NCBI RefSeq assembly: GCF_030269515.1
Contig: NZ_BSTM01000014.1
Span: 112,851 to 176,850 of the forward strand
DNA from: Actinomadura sp. NBRC 104412
GTDB lineage: Bacteria; Actinomycetota; Actinomycetes; Streptosporangiales; Streptosporangiaceae
Length of the DNA: 64,000 bases
Direction of reading: 5' to 3'
A model generated the notes under the pieces. The model saw only the letters and a list, made by a program, of their open reading frames with translations, had not been told where the DNA came from and ran no database searches. Shown in pieces: positions 18,290 through 27,181 of this stretch. The translations under genes and the position numbers were made by a program. The stretch's first letter is position 1; every line of letters begins with the position of its first letter.

Positions 18290-18909
18290 ACGCCGCTGCT
18301 CTGAGGCGCGGCGTTCTCGGGGCTGAGGCCGCGGCTCTTCATCGCGTGCAGGACCATCTTGATGAGGACCTTCTTGCACGATTCGAGGCTGCGCGCGTCG
18401 CACAGCATGACCGGCACCTTCGGTCCGAGGTTGAGCGCCATCTCGATCTCTTCGAGGTCGTAGCGGCGGGCACCCTCGAAGCAGTTCACCGCGACGATGA
18501 ACGGGGTGCCGCGGCGCTCGAAGTAGTCCACCGAGGGGAAGCAGTCCGCGAGGCGCCGGGTGTCGGCGAGCACCACGGCGCCGAGGGCGCCCAGCGTCAC
18601 CTCGTCCCACATGAACCAGAACCGTTCCTGGCCCGGGGTGCCGAACAGGTAGAGGACGTACTCGTCCCGCATCGTGATGCGGCCGAAGTCCATCGCGACG
18701 GTGGTGGTGTCCTTGCGCTCCACCCCGGAGATGTCGTCGACGCCGATGCTCTCGTCGGTGAGGATCTCCTCGGTGCGCAGCGGCTGGGTCTCGGAGACCG
18801 TGCCGACCATGGTGGTCTTGCCCACACCGAAACCGCCGGCGATCACGATCTTGACCGCGGTGGGGAGCTTACGGCCGTTCATGTCGCGACTAGAGGGCCC
18901 GGAGACCAT
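18286..18909 (-). CDS. cvnD: Conservon GTP-binding protein (CvnD-like)
   Basis: Small Ras-like GTPase of the ATP/GTP-binding family found in actinomycete conservons, where CvnA-D are thought to form a membrane-associated, eukaryote-like signalling complex. 207 residues. P-loop IAGGFGVGKTTMVG (about 22-35), TTTVAMDFGRI (switch I side), LFGTPGQERFWFMW (G3 motif with Gln), and AVNCFEGA where NKxD would be. The start used overlaps cvnC by 20 bases and has AAGGCGG upstream; ATG at 18882 is an alternative. Last gene of the minus-strand operon. Confidence 0.92.
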   Translation of the reverse strand: MVSGPSSRDMNGRKLPTAVKIVIAGGFGVGKTTMVGTVSETQPLRTEEILTDESIGVDDISGVERKDTTTVAMDFGRITMRDEYVLYLFGTPGQERFWFMWDEVTLGALGAVVLADTRRLADCFPSVDYFERRGTPFIVAVNCFEGARRYDLEEIEMALNLGPKVPVMLCDARSLESCKKVLIKMVLHAMKSRGLSPENAAPQSSGV

Positions 18910-19315
18910 CGATCACCGCCTTGTAGAGCCTGATGTCGTGCATGTCCGCCTCCGGTTCGGGCTCCTGCATGGTGATGAAGCCCTTGTCCAGCAGGTCACC
19001 GAGCATGACCCGGACGGTGGCGACGGGAAGGTTGAGATGCCCGGTGAGCTCGGCGACGGACATCACCGACTGGCACAGCCGCAGGATCGCCAGATGCTCG
19101 GGGCCCAGGCCGACCTCGCCCTCCGGGTTCACCCCGATCGCCACCACCAGTGTGATCAGGTCGAACTTGCCGCGGGTGGGTTCGAGCCGGCCGCTGGTCA
19201 TCACGTACGGCCGCACCATCGGCCCGGCCTGCTCGTCCAGCAGCCGCTCGGGCGGCAGGTCGGCCGGTACCTCGGGCGGGCGCGCCTCCCGCTCGGGATC
19301 CTCGGGCGGCATCAT
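18890..19315 (-). CDS. cvnC: DUF742 conservon protein (CvnC-like)
   Basis: 141 residues. The DUF742 family is a winged-helix-like domain always next to the Roadblock protein in conservons. Visible: VRPYVMTSGRLEPTRG (family hallmark), EHLAILRLC, then a helix-turn-helix-like SVAELTGHLNLPVATVRVML and DLLDKGFI. Proline- and acid-rich N-terminus. The first ATG of a Met-Met pair overlaps the cvnB stop (ATGA). Role in the conservon complex is from the family. Confidence 0.93.
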   Translation of the reverse strand: MMPPEDPEREARPPEVPADLPPERLLDEQAGPMVRPYVMTSGRLEPTRGKFDLITLVVAIGVNPEGEVGLGPEHLAILRLCQSVMSVAELTGHLNLPVATVRVMLGDLLDKGFITMQEPEPEADMHDIRLYKAVIDGLRAL

Positions 19316-19743
19316 TGCGCGCCCCTGCTCTCGGCGGCCGCGGCGGACTCGCTCCGCGACGGCGTGGACAGATGGTGACCCATCGCGGTGACCAGCATGG
19401 CCATCTCGTAGGCGATGAGCCCGACATCGGCCTCCTCGTCGCTGAGCACGGCCAGGCAGGCGCCCTTGCCGGCGACCGAGACCAGCAGGAACGCCGACTG
19501 CATCTCCACGATCGTCTGCCGGACCGGCCCGCCGCCGAAGCGGGTCCCCGCGCCCTTGGCCAGGCTCTGGATGCCCGCGGCGACCGCGGCCAGGTGCTCG
19601 CCGTCGTCCTGGGAGAAGTTCCGGGAAGAGGCCATCAGCAGGCCGTCCGCGGACAGCACGATCGCGTGCCGGGTGTGCGGCAGCCGTCCCACCAGGTCGT
19701 CCAGCAGCCAGCTGAGATCGGCGGCCGAGCCCGTCTTCTGCAT
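19312..19743 (-). CDS. cvnB: Roadblock/LC7 domain protein (CvnB-like)
   Basis: 143 residues with a single Roadblock/LC7 domain: DLSWLLDDLVGRLPHTRHAI, LSADGLLMASS, and LAVLSDEEADVGLIAYEMAML. Family members regulate the partner small GTPase. The ATG at 19743 is preferred over GTG at 19746 because GAGGAGG then lies 7 bases upstream. The start overlaps the cvnA stop (TGATG). Confidence 0.93.
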   Translation of the reverse strand: MQKTGSAADLSWLLDDLVGRLPHTRHAIVLSADGLLMASSRNFSQDDGEHLAAVAAGIQSLAKGAGTRFGGGPVRQTIVEMQSAFLLVSVAGKGACLAVLSDEEADVGLIAYEMAMLVTAMGHHLSTPSRSESAAAAESRGAQ

Positions 19744-22391
19744 CACTGATCCTCCTCGCCTTCGGTACGGCTCGCCGCGGGGGCGGCATCGGAACGGCCG
19801 TCGGCGGCCCTGCCCGCCGCGCGGGCGGCGTCGGAACGGCCGCGGCGGGTGCCACGCTGGTAGGAGCCCATGATCCGCTGGATCTCCGCGGGCGAGCGGC
19901 CCTGGTCCTGCTCGGCCTCCGCGTCCTGCTGCGTGGGCGGCTCGCCGTCGCGCAGCGGAGGTGCCAGGTTGGCCTGCGGCACCCGGACGGGGAGGCCCGA
20001 GGGGGTGCTGTCGATGTCGGGCACGGGTGGTAGATCCTCCGGGGGCGGGGTCGCGGTCGTGGAACGCCCGGGGCTACCTCCACCCCCGGCGTCGTTCGGT
20101 GCGGCGGCGCGGTCGGTGCCGGTGCCGCCGTCCAGGGTCGTGCCAGGACCGGCCGAGACGACGCCCTGCACCGGGGGCGCCTGCCCCTGCTGCGCCTGCG
20201 GCGTGACCGGGCCGGTGGCCGTGGGTGAGCCCAACGAGGTGCCGGTCCGCGGGTCGCCCGGTTCGGGACGGTCCGGGCCGCCTTCGCCGGGGATCGCGTG
20301 GCCGACGGCGCCCGGGGACCTGCGGGCCGGGTCCGGGACCGCGACCAGGGCCGGGGAGCCGTCCGCGGGGCCGGCCTGCGCCCCCACCATGGTCGGCTGG
20401 CGGACGGCCAGGCCGTTCTCGGTGGTGGTGCCCGCGGGGACCGGCCTCGGCCCCTCCTGCGCGGCCGGGACGGCGGCCTCGGTACGCGGCTCGGGCTGCG
20501 GCTGCGCGGGCCGCTCCTCCACGACCAGCTCGCGGGGGATCACCACGACCGCGGTGGTGCCGCCGTACGCGGACCGCTTGAGCATGACCTGGAGTCCGTA
20601 CCGCTCGGCCAGCTTGCCGACCACGAACAGGCCGAGCTGGACGGAGCTCTGCAGGTTGAACTCGGGCGGGTCGGCGATCCGGGCGTTGATCTCGGCGAGC
20701 TTCTCGTCGGTCATGCCCAGGCCGCGGTCCTCGATGTCGATGGCGAAGCCGTTGGCGACCAGGTGCCCGCCGATCTGCACGACGGTGTCGGGCGGGGAGA
20801 ACGACACCGCGTTCTCGATCAGCTCGGCCAGCAGGTGGGTGACGTCACCGACCGCGCGGCCGGTCAGCTCCACCGGCCCGAACGGCAGCACCTGGACCCG
20901 GGTGTAGTCCTCGACCTCGCCGACCGCGGCGCGGACGACGTCCACCATCGGGACCGAGCGGCGCCAGCCGCGGGCCGGGATGGCGCCGGACAGGACGATC
21001 AGGTTCTCGGCGTTGCGCCGCATCCGGGTGGCCAGGTGGTCGAGCCGGAACAGCTCTTCCAGGTCCTTGGGGTCGATGTCGCGCTTGCGCTCCATGGTGT
21101 CGAGCAGGCTCAGCTGCCGGTGCACCAGGGTCTGGGTGCGGCGGGCCAGGCTGAGCAGGACGTCACGGATGCCGCGCCGCAGCTCGGCCTGCTCGACCGC
21201 GGTGCGCAGCGCGGTCTCCTGCACGTGGTTGAACGCCTTGCCCACCTGGCCGATCTCGTCGTCGCCGAACCGCAGTGGCGGCGCCTCGGCGGCCACGTCC
21301 ACCTTCTCGCCGTGCCCCAGCCGTTCGACCACGCTGGGCAGCCGTTGCTCGGCCAGCTCCCACGCCGCGGTGCGCAGCCGTTCGAGCTGGCGCACCAGGG
21401 CTCGCGCGGTGGTGATGGACACGGTGATGGACGCGATAACGGTGATCAGCCCGAGCCCGCCGGCCAGCAGCAGCCGGACGACGACCCAGATGGCGATCGG
21501 GGTGGCGCGCTCGACCAGCCGGTTGCCCCCGGCCTGGATGCTGGTGCGCATCTGGTCGAGCGCCGGCCCGGTGGCGGCCTGCCACTGCTGGTCGGTCAGC
21601 CTGGGCCGCTGGCCGGGCCGCGTCTTGAGCAGGCCGTCCTCAAGGGCGCGGACCTCGGCCAGCTTCTGGTTGGTGCTCAGCTCCGAGTACTGCTGTGGCT
21701 CGGTCGCGCGGACGCCGACCATCGCGCTCTCGTAGGCGAACCGCCGGGCGCCGACCGTCTGGCTGATCCGCTGCAGCTCGGCGGCGCTGAGCCTGCCGAT
21801 GGTGAGGGCGCCCGCGACCATCGCGTCCTCGCGGGACAGCAGCTCCCAGGTGCGGTTGATGGCGACCTGGTCGCGGGTGGCGTCGGCGAAGTCCTTGTCG
21901 TCGAGGGTGGCCAGCTCGTCGTACACCCGGAAGTTGGCCTCGTTGATCGCCGAGTAGGCGTCGAACGCGCGGTCGCGGTCCGACAGCCCGGCGTCGACGG
22001 CGCGGCGCTCGACGGGCAGACGCTGCAACTGGGCGTCGAACTCGGTGAGCCGGCGTTCCAGGTTCGCGTCGGCGGCGCGCTTGACGGAGGCGGACCTGAT
22101 GCCCTTGAGCACCACCGCCACGGTCTTGTCGGTGCGGGCGCGCTGCGCGAGGAGCGCGTCACGCCGTTGCTGCGTCGGGGCCGCGAGGTAGACGACGGTG
22201 AGCCGCCGTTCCGCCTGCATGTCGACGAGCATGGGGTCCGTCGTCGCGGCGACGTTGGTGTCCAGCGTGCTCACCCAGAGGAGGTTGATGCCCTCCCGGG
22301 CGGTCACCCACGCCGCGAAGGCCCACAGCGCGGTGAGGGAGACCAGCATCGCCGCAATCTTGGTCCGCAGCCGCGAGTTGCGAAAGCGCAT
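19743..22391 (-). CDS. cvnA: Conservon sensor-kinase-like membrane protein (CvnA-like)
   Basis: 882 residues. TM helix at about 10-30; an extracellular all-helical nitrate/nitrite-sensing-like domain; second TM cluster near 300-325; a HAMP-like stretch; and a HATPase domain with N-box LLAELIENAVSFSPP and IEDRGLGM (about residues 505-610). No clear phospho-accepting H-box precedes the ATPase domain, as usual for CvnA. The last ~260 residues are Pro/Gly/Gln-rich and likely disordered. It sits 203 bases downstream of the terpene cyclase on the same strand. Confidence 0.92.
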   Translation of the reverse strand: MRFRNSRLRTKIAAMLVSLTALWAFAAWVTAREGINLLWVSTLDTNVAATTDPMLVDMQAERRLTVVYLAAPTQQRRDALLAQRARTDKTVAVVLKGIRSASVKRAADANLERRLTEFDAQLQRLPVERRAVDAGLSDRDRAFDAYSAINEANFRVYDELATLDDKDFADATRDQVAINRTWELLSREDAMVAGALTIGRLSAAELQRISQTVGARRFAYESAMVGVRATEPQQYSELSTNQKLAEVRALEDGLLKTRPGQRPRLTDQQWQAATGPALDQMRTSIQAGGNRLVERATPIAIWVVVRLLLAGGLGLITVIASITVSITTARALVRQLERLRTAAWELAEQRLPSVVERLGHGEKVDVAAEAPPLRFGDDEIGQVGKAFNHVQETALRTAVEQAELRRGIRDVLLSLARRTQTLVHRQLSLLDTMERKRDIDPKDLEELFRLDHLATRMRRNAENLIVLSGAIPARGWRRSVPMVDVVRAAVGEVEDYTRVQVLPFGPVELTGRAVGDVTHLLAELIENAVSFSPPDTVVQIGGHLVANGFAIDIEDRGLGMTDEKLAEINARIADPPEFNLQSSVQLGLFVVGKLAERYGLQVMLKRSAYGGTTAVVVIPRELVVEERPAQPQPEPRTEAAVPAAQEGPRPVPAGTTTENGLAVRQPTMVGAQAGPADGSPALVAVPDPARRSPGAVGHAIPGEGGPDRPEPGDPRTGTSLGSPTATGPVTPQAQQGQAPPVQGVVSAGPGTTLDGGTGTDRAAAPNDAGGGGSPGRSTTATPPPEDLPPVPDIDSTPSGLPVRVPQANLAPPLRDGEPPTQQDAEAEQDQGRSPAEIQRIMGSYQRGTRRGRSDAARAAGRAADGRSDAAPAASRTEGEEDQ

Positions 22392-22594
22392 GGGAATCGC
22401 CCAACAAATGTCAAGTTGCTTTGCAATGCTCGGCGGCGTCCCGGATGCAAGGCTTGCGACAGCGGGGTCTGCATCAGCGCCGGCATCACCCGTATTCGTG
22501 CATCGAGAACCTTACCAACATACCCATAACCCCTCAAGGTGAATCGTTTACTTCAACGAATTTTCGCCGGTCTCCTGTGCGGGTGTGAGTGAAT
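22392..22594 (-). promoter_or_regulatory. AT-richer gap upstream of cvnA
   Basis: About 200 bases between the terpene cyclase stop and the cvnA start, clearly lower in GC than its surroundings (22500-22600), as expected of a promoter for the conservon. The palindrome GTGAATTCAC lies at 22589-22598, over the cyclase stop. I cannot assign -35/-10 boxes with confidence, and read-through from the terpene genes is also possible. Confidence 0.4.
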
Positions 22595-24283
22595 TCACGC
22601 GCCCGTAACCTGCGGCCGGCTCTGGGCGAGGTGGAGCGATGCCAGGATGGCCGCCCGGACAATGGTGATAGGGTGGTATATATCCTTATCGTGCCAAAGA
22701 TACGGTTCTGTCGTTGAAATGGCATTTGTCATCCATAGTTCGTTTTGTCCGGATCTATGGATGGCCGTCCTGAGGTAGACCGCTCCCCGGGCCGCGGCAC
22801 GCGAGGCGTCCCTCCCTGGAGGTCCGTCCTGGCGCAGGAGCAGGATCTGCACCGCGTACGCCGTCTCCTCGGCGGTCCCGTCCCAGCGACCCCACGAACC
22901 GTCCGGCCGTTGCGTTTCCAGCACCCATCGCCGCGCGCGTTCCACCGCGTCGGCACAGCGGTCGCCGCCGAAACGGGCGAGCGCCGGAACGGCGCAGGCG
23001 GTGGCGTAATACGGGGAGGCATGCCAGCGGTCGCGCCACGCGCCGTCCCGATCCTGCTGTTCACATAGCCACAATGCCACCTTCGCGGTGGTCGCGGCGT
23101 ACCTGGCCGCCCGCTCGCCGCCGCCCGTGCATTCCAGATACTGGCCGAACGCCTCCAGAACGTGTGCGTTGGTGGTGACCGACCGCCCGTTCTCGCCCTG
23201 CCAAGTGCAGAAATGCGTGTCCGTCTCGTAATTCCACAGCAGGTCGGGCGGATGGGGGCGGCCGAGCAGGGACAGCGCGTACAGCGCGCCCGAACTGGTG
23301 TCGGCGTCGGGCGGCAGGCCCGCGCCGCCGCCCGTCCCGGACTCGCCGAGCGAGGTCCGCAGCCCGTCCAGCAGGTCGTCCAGCGCGCGTCCCGGCGACT
23401 GGAGCGGGACGCCCGCGCGGGCGAGCCACCCCAGCACCCAGCCGCGCTCGAACTCGGTGATCGGGACGGCCACCGGGACGGGGCCGCCGTGCTGCTCGAC
23501 CGCGGCCTCCAGGTAGCGCCGCGCCGCCGCGCGCTCCGGGTCCCCCGACTCGCCAGAGGCTGTGCCGGCGGGGCCGAGCCAGGCGGCGGTGGCGGCGGGG
23601 GACGCGCCGACCGTCCCAGAACGTTCCGGTCGGACCGACCGCGCCGAACGCGCCGCATCCCCCGCGATCTCCAGCGCGTGCAGCAGCTTCGGGGGGACGG
23701 CCTCGCCCCGGTCGAGCAGGTCCCGGACGAGCGGCAGTAACTCGCCGCCCATGCCCGCGGGAGCCCGCAACGGGCCCGTGTCGTGCCAGGACTCCAGGCC
23801 CGCGGGCGGACCGTCGCCCGCCCCGTCCAGCCGGGCGTTGATCAGTGCGATCAGGTACGGGGTGATGTGCTCGACCGCCGGCATGTCCGGCACGTCGAGG
23901 TCGCGGCCGGGGGCCAGCAGGCGGGACAGCCGTTCCAGACCATGATCGGCGGCCTTGACCAGCTCGGCACGCCGCGCGTTCGCGGCGGGATCGCCCGCGG
24001 CGAGCGCGCTCAGCAGGGCCTCGGTGGCGCTCAACGTGGGGACCAGCGAGTAGCCGTCGTCCGGGAGGCCCCAGCCGCCGTCCGCGCGCTGCGTACCGAT
24101 CAGGAACCGCAACCGCTCGGCCTGCCCGTCCAGCCACGGCGCCAGGGACACCAGCCGTCCCGTCTCGTACACCGAGGGGGAGGAACGTCCCCAGGGATGG
24201 GCGTGCAGCTCGGCGACCAGCTCCCGGGCGGCGGCGCCGGTGTCGACGAACCCCGCCGGAAGCGACGACCCGTGCTCGGTCAT
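22595..24283 (-). CDS. Class II terpene cyclase with DADTS in place of DXDD
   Basis: 562 residues. Prenyltransferase/squalene-cyclase-repeat protein of the bacterial labdane/drimane type: QRADGGWGLPDDGYSLVPT (65-83), ITEFERGWVL (275-284) and QRPDGSWG near 470 match class II cyclases that start cyclisation by protonating an alkene. The catalytic DXDD position (326-330) reads DADTS: the middle Asp (general acid) is kept and the last Asp is Thr. Variants of this DXDT type are known in drimenyl diphosphate synthases, so a farnesyl-derived drimane product is a real option beside copalyl diphosphate. The ATG overlaps the stop of the class I synthase (ATGA). Confidence 0.85.
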   Translation of the reverse strand: MTEHGSSLPAGFVDTGAAARELVAELHAHPWGRSSPSVYETGRLVSLAPWLDGQAERLRFLIGTQRADGGWGLPDDGYSLVPTLSATEALLSALAAGDPAANARRAELVKAADHGLERLSRLLAPGRDLDVPDMPAVEHITPYLIALINARLDGAGDGPPAGLESWHDTGPLRAPAGMGGELLPLVRDLLDRGEAVPPKLLHALEIAGDAARSARSVRPERSGTVGASPAATAAWLGPAGTASGESGDPERAAARRYLEAAVEQHGGPVPVAVPITEFERGWVLGWLARAGVPLQSPGRALDDLLDGLRTSLGESGTGGGAGLPPDADTSSGALYALSLLGRPHPPDLLWNYETDTHFCTWQGENGRSVTTNAHVLEAFGQYLECTGGGERAARYAATTAKVALWLCEQQDRDGAWRDRWHASPYYATACAVPALARFGGDRCADAVERARRWVLETQRPDGSWGRWDGTAEETAYAVQILLLRQDGPPGRDASRAAARGAVYLRTAIHRSGQNELWMTNAISTTEPYLWHDKDIYHPITIVRAAILASLHLAQSRPQVTGA

Positions 24284-25215
24284 GGCGAACCCCAGTAGTC
24301 GCTGACGCCGTAGAAGGCGATGTTGAACCCGAGCTGCCGTTCGAGATACGCCGTCCCGTCCGGGCAGGGATCCCGCAGGGGCCCGAGTAGGCGGCGACAG
24401 TAGCGGATGATCTCGTCGATCCGGGCGGAAACCCCCGCACGGTCGGTGTCGAGCATGATGGCGTTGAGATCGCCCCAGGCCAGATCCCGCTCGTAGGTGG
24501 CCAGGTCGTTCAGCAGCCGCAGCGCCTTCTGCACCTCGCGGTTCACCTCGCGCAACGGTTCCAGGTTCGCGATCGTGGCCGGGTCGGCGAGCGCGATCCA
24601 GTGCGACAGGTTCACCCAGGCGGAGCCGATGTTGTCGGCGTTGGCGAGGTAGCCGTCCAGCGACGGCAGCCGGCCGCGGTCGCCGGACGCGGCGGCCGTC
24701 TTCCACTCCCACTCGCGCAGGCCCGCCTCGAGCACGCGCACAAGGTCCTCGCGCCAGGCGGTGCGCAGCGCCGGGAAGGCGGGGGACGCGGCGAGCTCGT
24801 CCCGGATCTCGGCCAGGAACGGGGTCAGCTCGTCGCCCGGCGCGGGATCGGCGCCGTCCAGGACGGCCAGCACCCGCCGGTTGATGTCCTCGATCTCCTC
24901 GCGCGCCGCCGCCTTGTGGTCCACCAGCCAGTCCAGGCCGAACAGCCAGAGCGCCGTGCGGTTGAGGATGCGCGTTCGGGGCGCGTCCACTCCGGCGGCG
25001 GCGAACGCGTTGGCGCAGGCGAGCGCGTTGCAGGTGGTGGCGTCGAGGGCGTCGGAGCAGAAGAGGCCCGGATGCGCCTCGACGCACGCGACCAGATCAC
25101 GCGCGGCCCGGACCGCCTGGGCCATGACCGTGCCGGCACCGAAGGCGTCCCGCAGAGGGCCGCCCTCGGGCACCGTGGCCATGTCCTTGTCCGCGCCGCG
25201 CCCGTCCCCGCTCAC
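24280..25215 (-). CDS. Class I terpene synthase-like protein
   Basis: 311 residues, all-helical. Metal-binding motifs are recognisable in atypical form: DWLVD at 95-99 (DXXXD instead of DDXXD) and NDLATYERD at 236-244 (NSE-like NDXXTXXXD). It would ionise a prenyl diphosphate with Mg2+ and cyclise it, probably using the product of the neighbouring class II cyclase. GTG start at 25215; ATG at 25182 is an alternative. 61 bases after the P450 stop. Substrate not deducible. Confidence 0.8.
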   Translation of the reverse strand: MSGDGRGADKDMATVPEGGPLRDAFGAGTVMAQAVRAARDLVACVEAHPGLFCSDALDATTCNALACANAFAAAGVDAPRTRILNRTALWLFGLDWLVDHKAAAREEIEDINRRVLAVLDGADPAPGDELTPFLAEIRDELAASPAFPALRTAWREDLVRVLEAGLREWEWKTAAASGDRGRLPSLDGYLANADNIGSAWVNLSHWIALADPATIANLEPLREVNREVQKALRLLNDLATYERDLAWGDLNAIMLDTDRAGVSARIDEIIRYCRRLLGPLRDPCPDGTAYLERQLGFNIAFYGVSDYWGSP

Positions 25216-25276
25216 GCCGCCCGGCCGGGGGCGCCGGGCCGGGCCGCCGCCGTGGGCGTCCGGTCCGCTCGGCGGC

Positions 25277-26647
25277 TCACGCGGCGCTCCGCAGGGGGAC
25301 GAGGGTCATCTTGAGCTCGTTCCTCGGCCGGATCGTCGCGCCGATCTTGGGGATGGCGCCCTCCGCGTGCCGCACCTCCGGGCGGAACCTGCTGAGGATG
25401 CTCGTCAGGATCAGCTCCGCCTCGAAGTTGAACACGTGCCGCCCGATGCACATGTGGGGGCCGCCGCCGAAGGGGTAGTAGGCGTAGCGGTGGTGCGTCC
25501 TGGCGCGTTCCGGGCTGAACCGTTCGGGGTCGAACCTCAGCGGGTCCTCCCACACCGACTCCAGCCGGTGGGTGAGGTACGGGCTGACCAGCACGGTGTC
25601 CCCGGCCTTGATCGGCACGCCGCCGACGCTGGTCGGGTTCTGCGCGATCCTGGGGAAGATCCAGCCCACCGGGTAGAGCCGGAGCAGCTCCTGGATGACC
25701 TGCTTGACGTACGGCAGCCGGTGCAGGTGCTCGGGCCGGACGCGCTCCCCGCCGACCACCTCGTCGATCTCCTTGCGTAGCCGCCCCGCCACCTCCGGGT
25801 GCCGGTCGAGGATCGGCCAGATCCAGGTCAGCGCGACCGTGGTGGTCTCGATGCTGGTCGCCCACATCGACAGCAGGTTGTCGCGGACCCACTGGTCGTC
25901 CAGCCCGCTGCCCTCGGTCATCCGGGCCTGGCACAGCGCGGTGAAGATGTCGAACCCCTCGCCTGGTGCGTCCCGGTACCGGTCCACCAGCTCGTACAGG
26001 GTCTCGTCCATCATCTCCAGCGCGGCGGCGAAGGCGCGGTCGCCCGGCAGCGGGATGGAGCGCGGCACGAACGGCAGCAGGAAGCGGTACGCGATCGAGG
26101 TGGCGAGCTTCTCCATGCCGGGGACCAGCCGGTCCGCCTCGGCCTGCCGGATCTTGTTGCCGAACAGCACCTTGATCACGGTCTCGTGGACGATGCGGCC
26201 CATCTCCGGGAGGATCTCGATCGCCTCGCCCGCGTGGGCCGGCGCCTCCAGGGTGTCCACGGCCGCGTTGATGGCGTCCGCCATGCTCTCGGTCAGCGCC
26301 CGCACGTGCTTGGTGGAGAACACCGGCTGCAGGATCCGCTTGCTGAGCTCCCACTCGTCGAACTCGGACATGATGCTCGCGCCGAAGAGCCCGCGCAGCG
26401 GCCGCCAGAACATGCCGTCCCGGACGAAGTTCTGCGACTCCCGGCGGAGCACCTGCTGGACGTGGTCGGGATGGGTCGCCAGGTACGGACGCGAGGCGCC
26501 GAGATCGAGCCGGATCAGCTCGCCTCCGGCCTCCGCGCTGATGCGTTCCAGTTCCCTGAGAGGGTCCCGAACAAATCGAGAGAATGTTCGATAGAGCGGA
26601 AAGGAGACGGCCTTCCGGGTCGGGACGGAGCCGACATCAACGGACAT
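25277..26647 (-). CDS. Cytochrome P450
   Basis: Heme monooxygenase, 456 residues from the preferred ATG (GAGGGG upstream; ATG at 26671 also in frame but without a ribosome site). Heme loop PFGGGPHMCIG with axial Cys400, ExxR as E320-LL-R323, DPERF at 373-377. The I-helix reads ATSIETT, with Ile replacing the usual Gly/His before the acid-Thr pair. No membrane anchor. First gene of a minus-strand unit with the two terpene genes, so oxidation of the terpene is the likely role. Confidence 0.92.
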   Translation of the reverse strand: MSVDVGSVPTRKAVSFPLYRTFSRFVRDPLRELERISAEAGGELIRLDLGASRPYLATHPDHVQQVLRRESQNFVRDGMFWRPLRGLFGASIMSEFDEWELSKRILQPVFSTKHVRALTESMADAINAAVDTLEAPAHAGEAIEILPEMGRIVHETVIKVLFGNKIRQAEADRLVPGMEKLATSIAYRFLLPFVPRSIPLPGDRAFAAALEMMDETLYELVDRYRDAPGEGFDIFTALCQARMTEGSGLDDQWVRDNLLSMWATSIETTTVALTWIWPILDRHPEVAGRLRKEIDEVVGGERVRPEHLHRLPYVKQVIQELLRLYPVGWIFPRIAQNPTSVGGVPIKAGDTVLVSPYLTHRLESVWEDPLRFDPERFSPERARTHHRYAYYPFGGGPHMCIGRHVFNFEAELILTSILSRFRPEVRHAEGAIPKIGATIRPRNELKMTLVPLRSAA

Positions 26648-27181
26648 TTCCACTGCCCCTCGTCGTGCCATGAACCGGTGGGAAGAGGGCCGCTCGGGGG
26701 GTGACCGACGGCGACGGTTGGAGCGATCTTGGGTTGGTTCTCCGTTATGTTGATGCTTGTGTGGAATGGGCGTTTTCCAGGAAGTATCACATGATCAATT
26801 AACGGGATCAAGGCCCCAGATGGCGGAAATGTATGGATCCTACGGTGAGCTAGATCACCCTGCCAAGGGTCGTCAGGCTTGGTGACCGTTCCTGTCAGGA
26901 GTGGTGAGTCTCACTAAGGGCGATGGTTCGCTACGCTGAGTGATCGATATCGGGCGTTCTCGCCGCCGCGCCAATTCGCGCTTAGTTGGCCGGTGAAAGA
27001 AGGTGGAGCGGCGTCCCGCGGCCTCCGCGAACCTTGCGTCCCGTGGCTGAGATCGATCAAAAAAGACCGGCTCTCGGCGGCCTTTGTGAAAAGGCCGATA
27101 TGAGCAGGTGACGGCCTCGTGGATTCGCCGTCGGAGTCGTCCGGCCCGTCGGCCACGACGATTATCGCTGGCCGATATCGG
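26648..27181. other. Gene-free region upstream of the P450/terpene operon
   Basis: About 530 bases with no convincing gene; short open frames here lack ribosome sites and codon bias. GC falls clearly between 26720 and 26960, consistent with the promoter of the minus-strand P450-terpene unit. A short inverted repeat GTGAGTCTCAC lies near 26905-26915, and CCGATATCGG (27172-27181) sits at the end of the next gene. No specific regulator site is recognised. Confidence 0.5.
27078..27097 (-). terminator. Hairpin followed by T-tract, probable terminator
   Basis: CGGCCTTT/AAAGGCCG forms an 8-bp stem with a 4-base loop. Read on the minus strand, a run TCTTTTTTG follows about 12 bases later. It lies ~85 bases downstream of the small secreted-protein gene and could end its transcript. 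Confidence 0.4.

Noticed and set aside
22595..24283. Squalene-hopene cyclase.
   Set aside because: At 562 residues it is shorter, has few QW repeats, lacks DXDD, and keeps the ITEFERGWVL-type segment of bacterial diphosphate class II cyclases; it is coupled to a class I synthase.
26515..27156. Two short minus-strand frames upstream of the P450.
   Set aside because: They overlap the P450 start or the AT-rich promoter region, lack ribosome sites and have no recognisable product.
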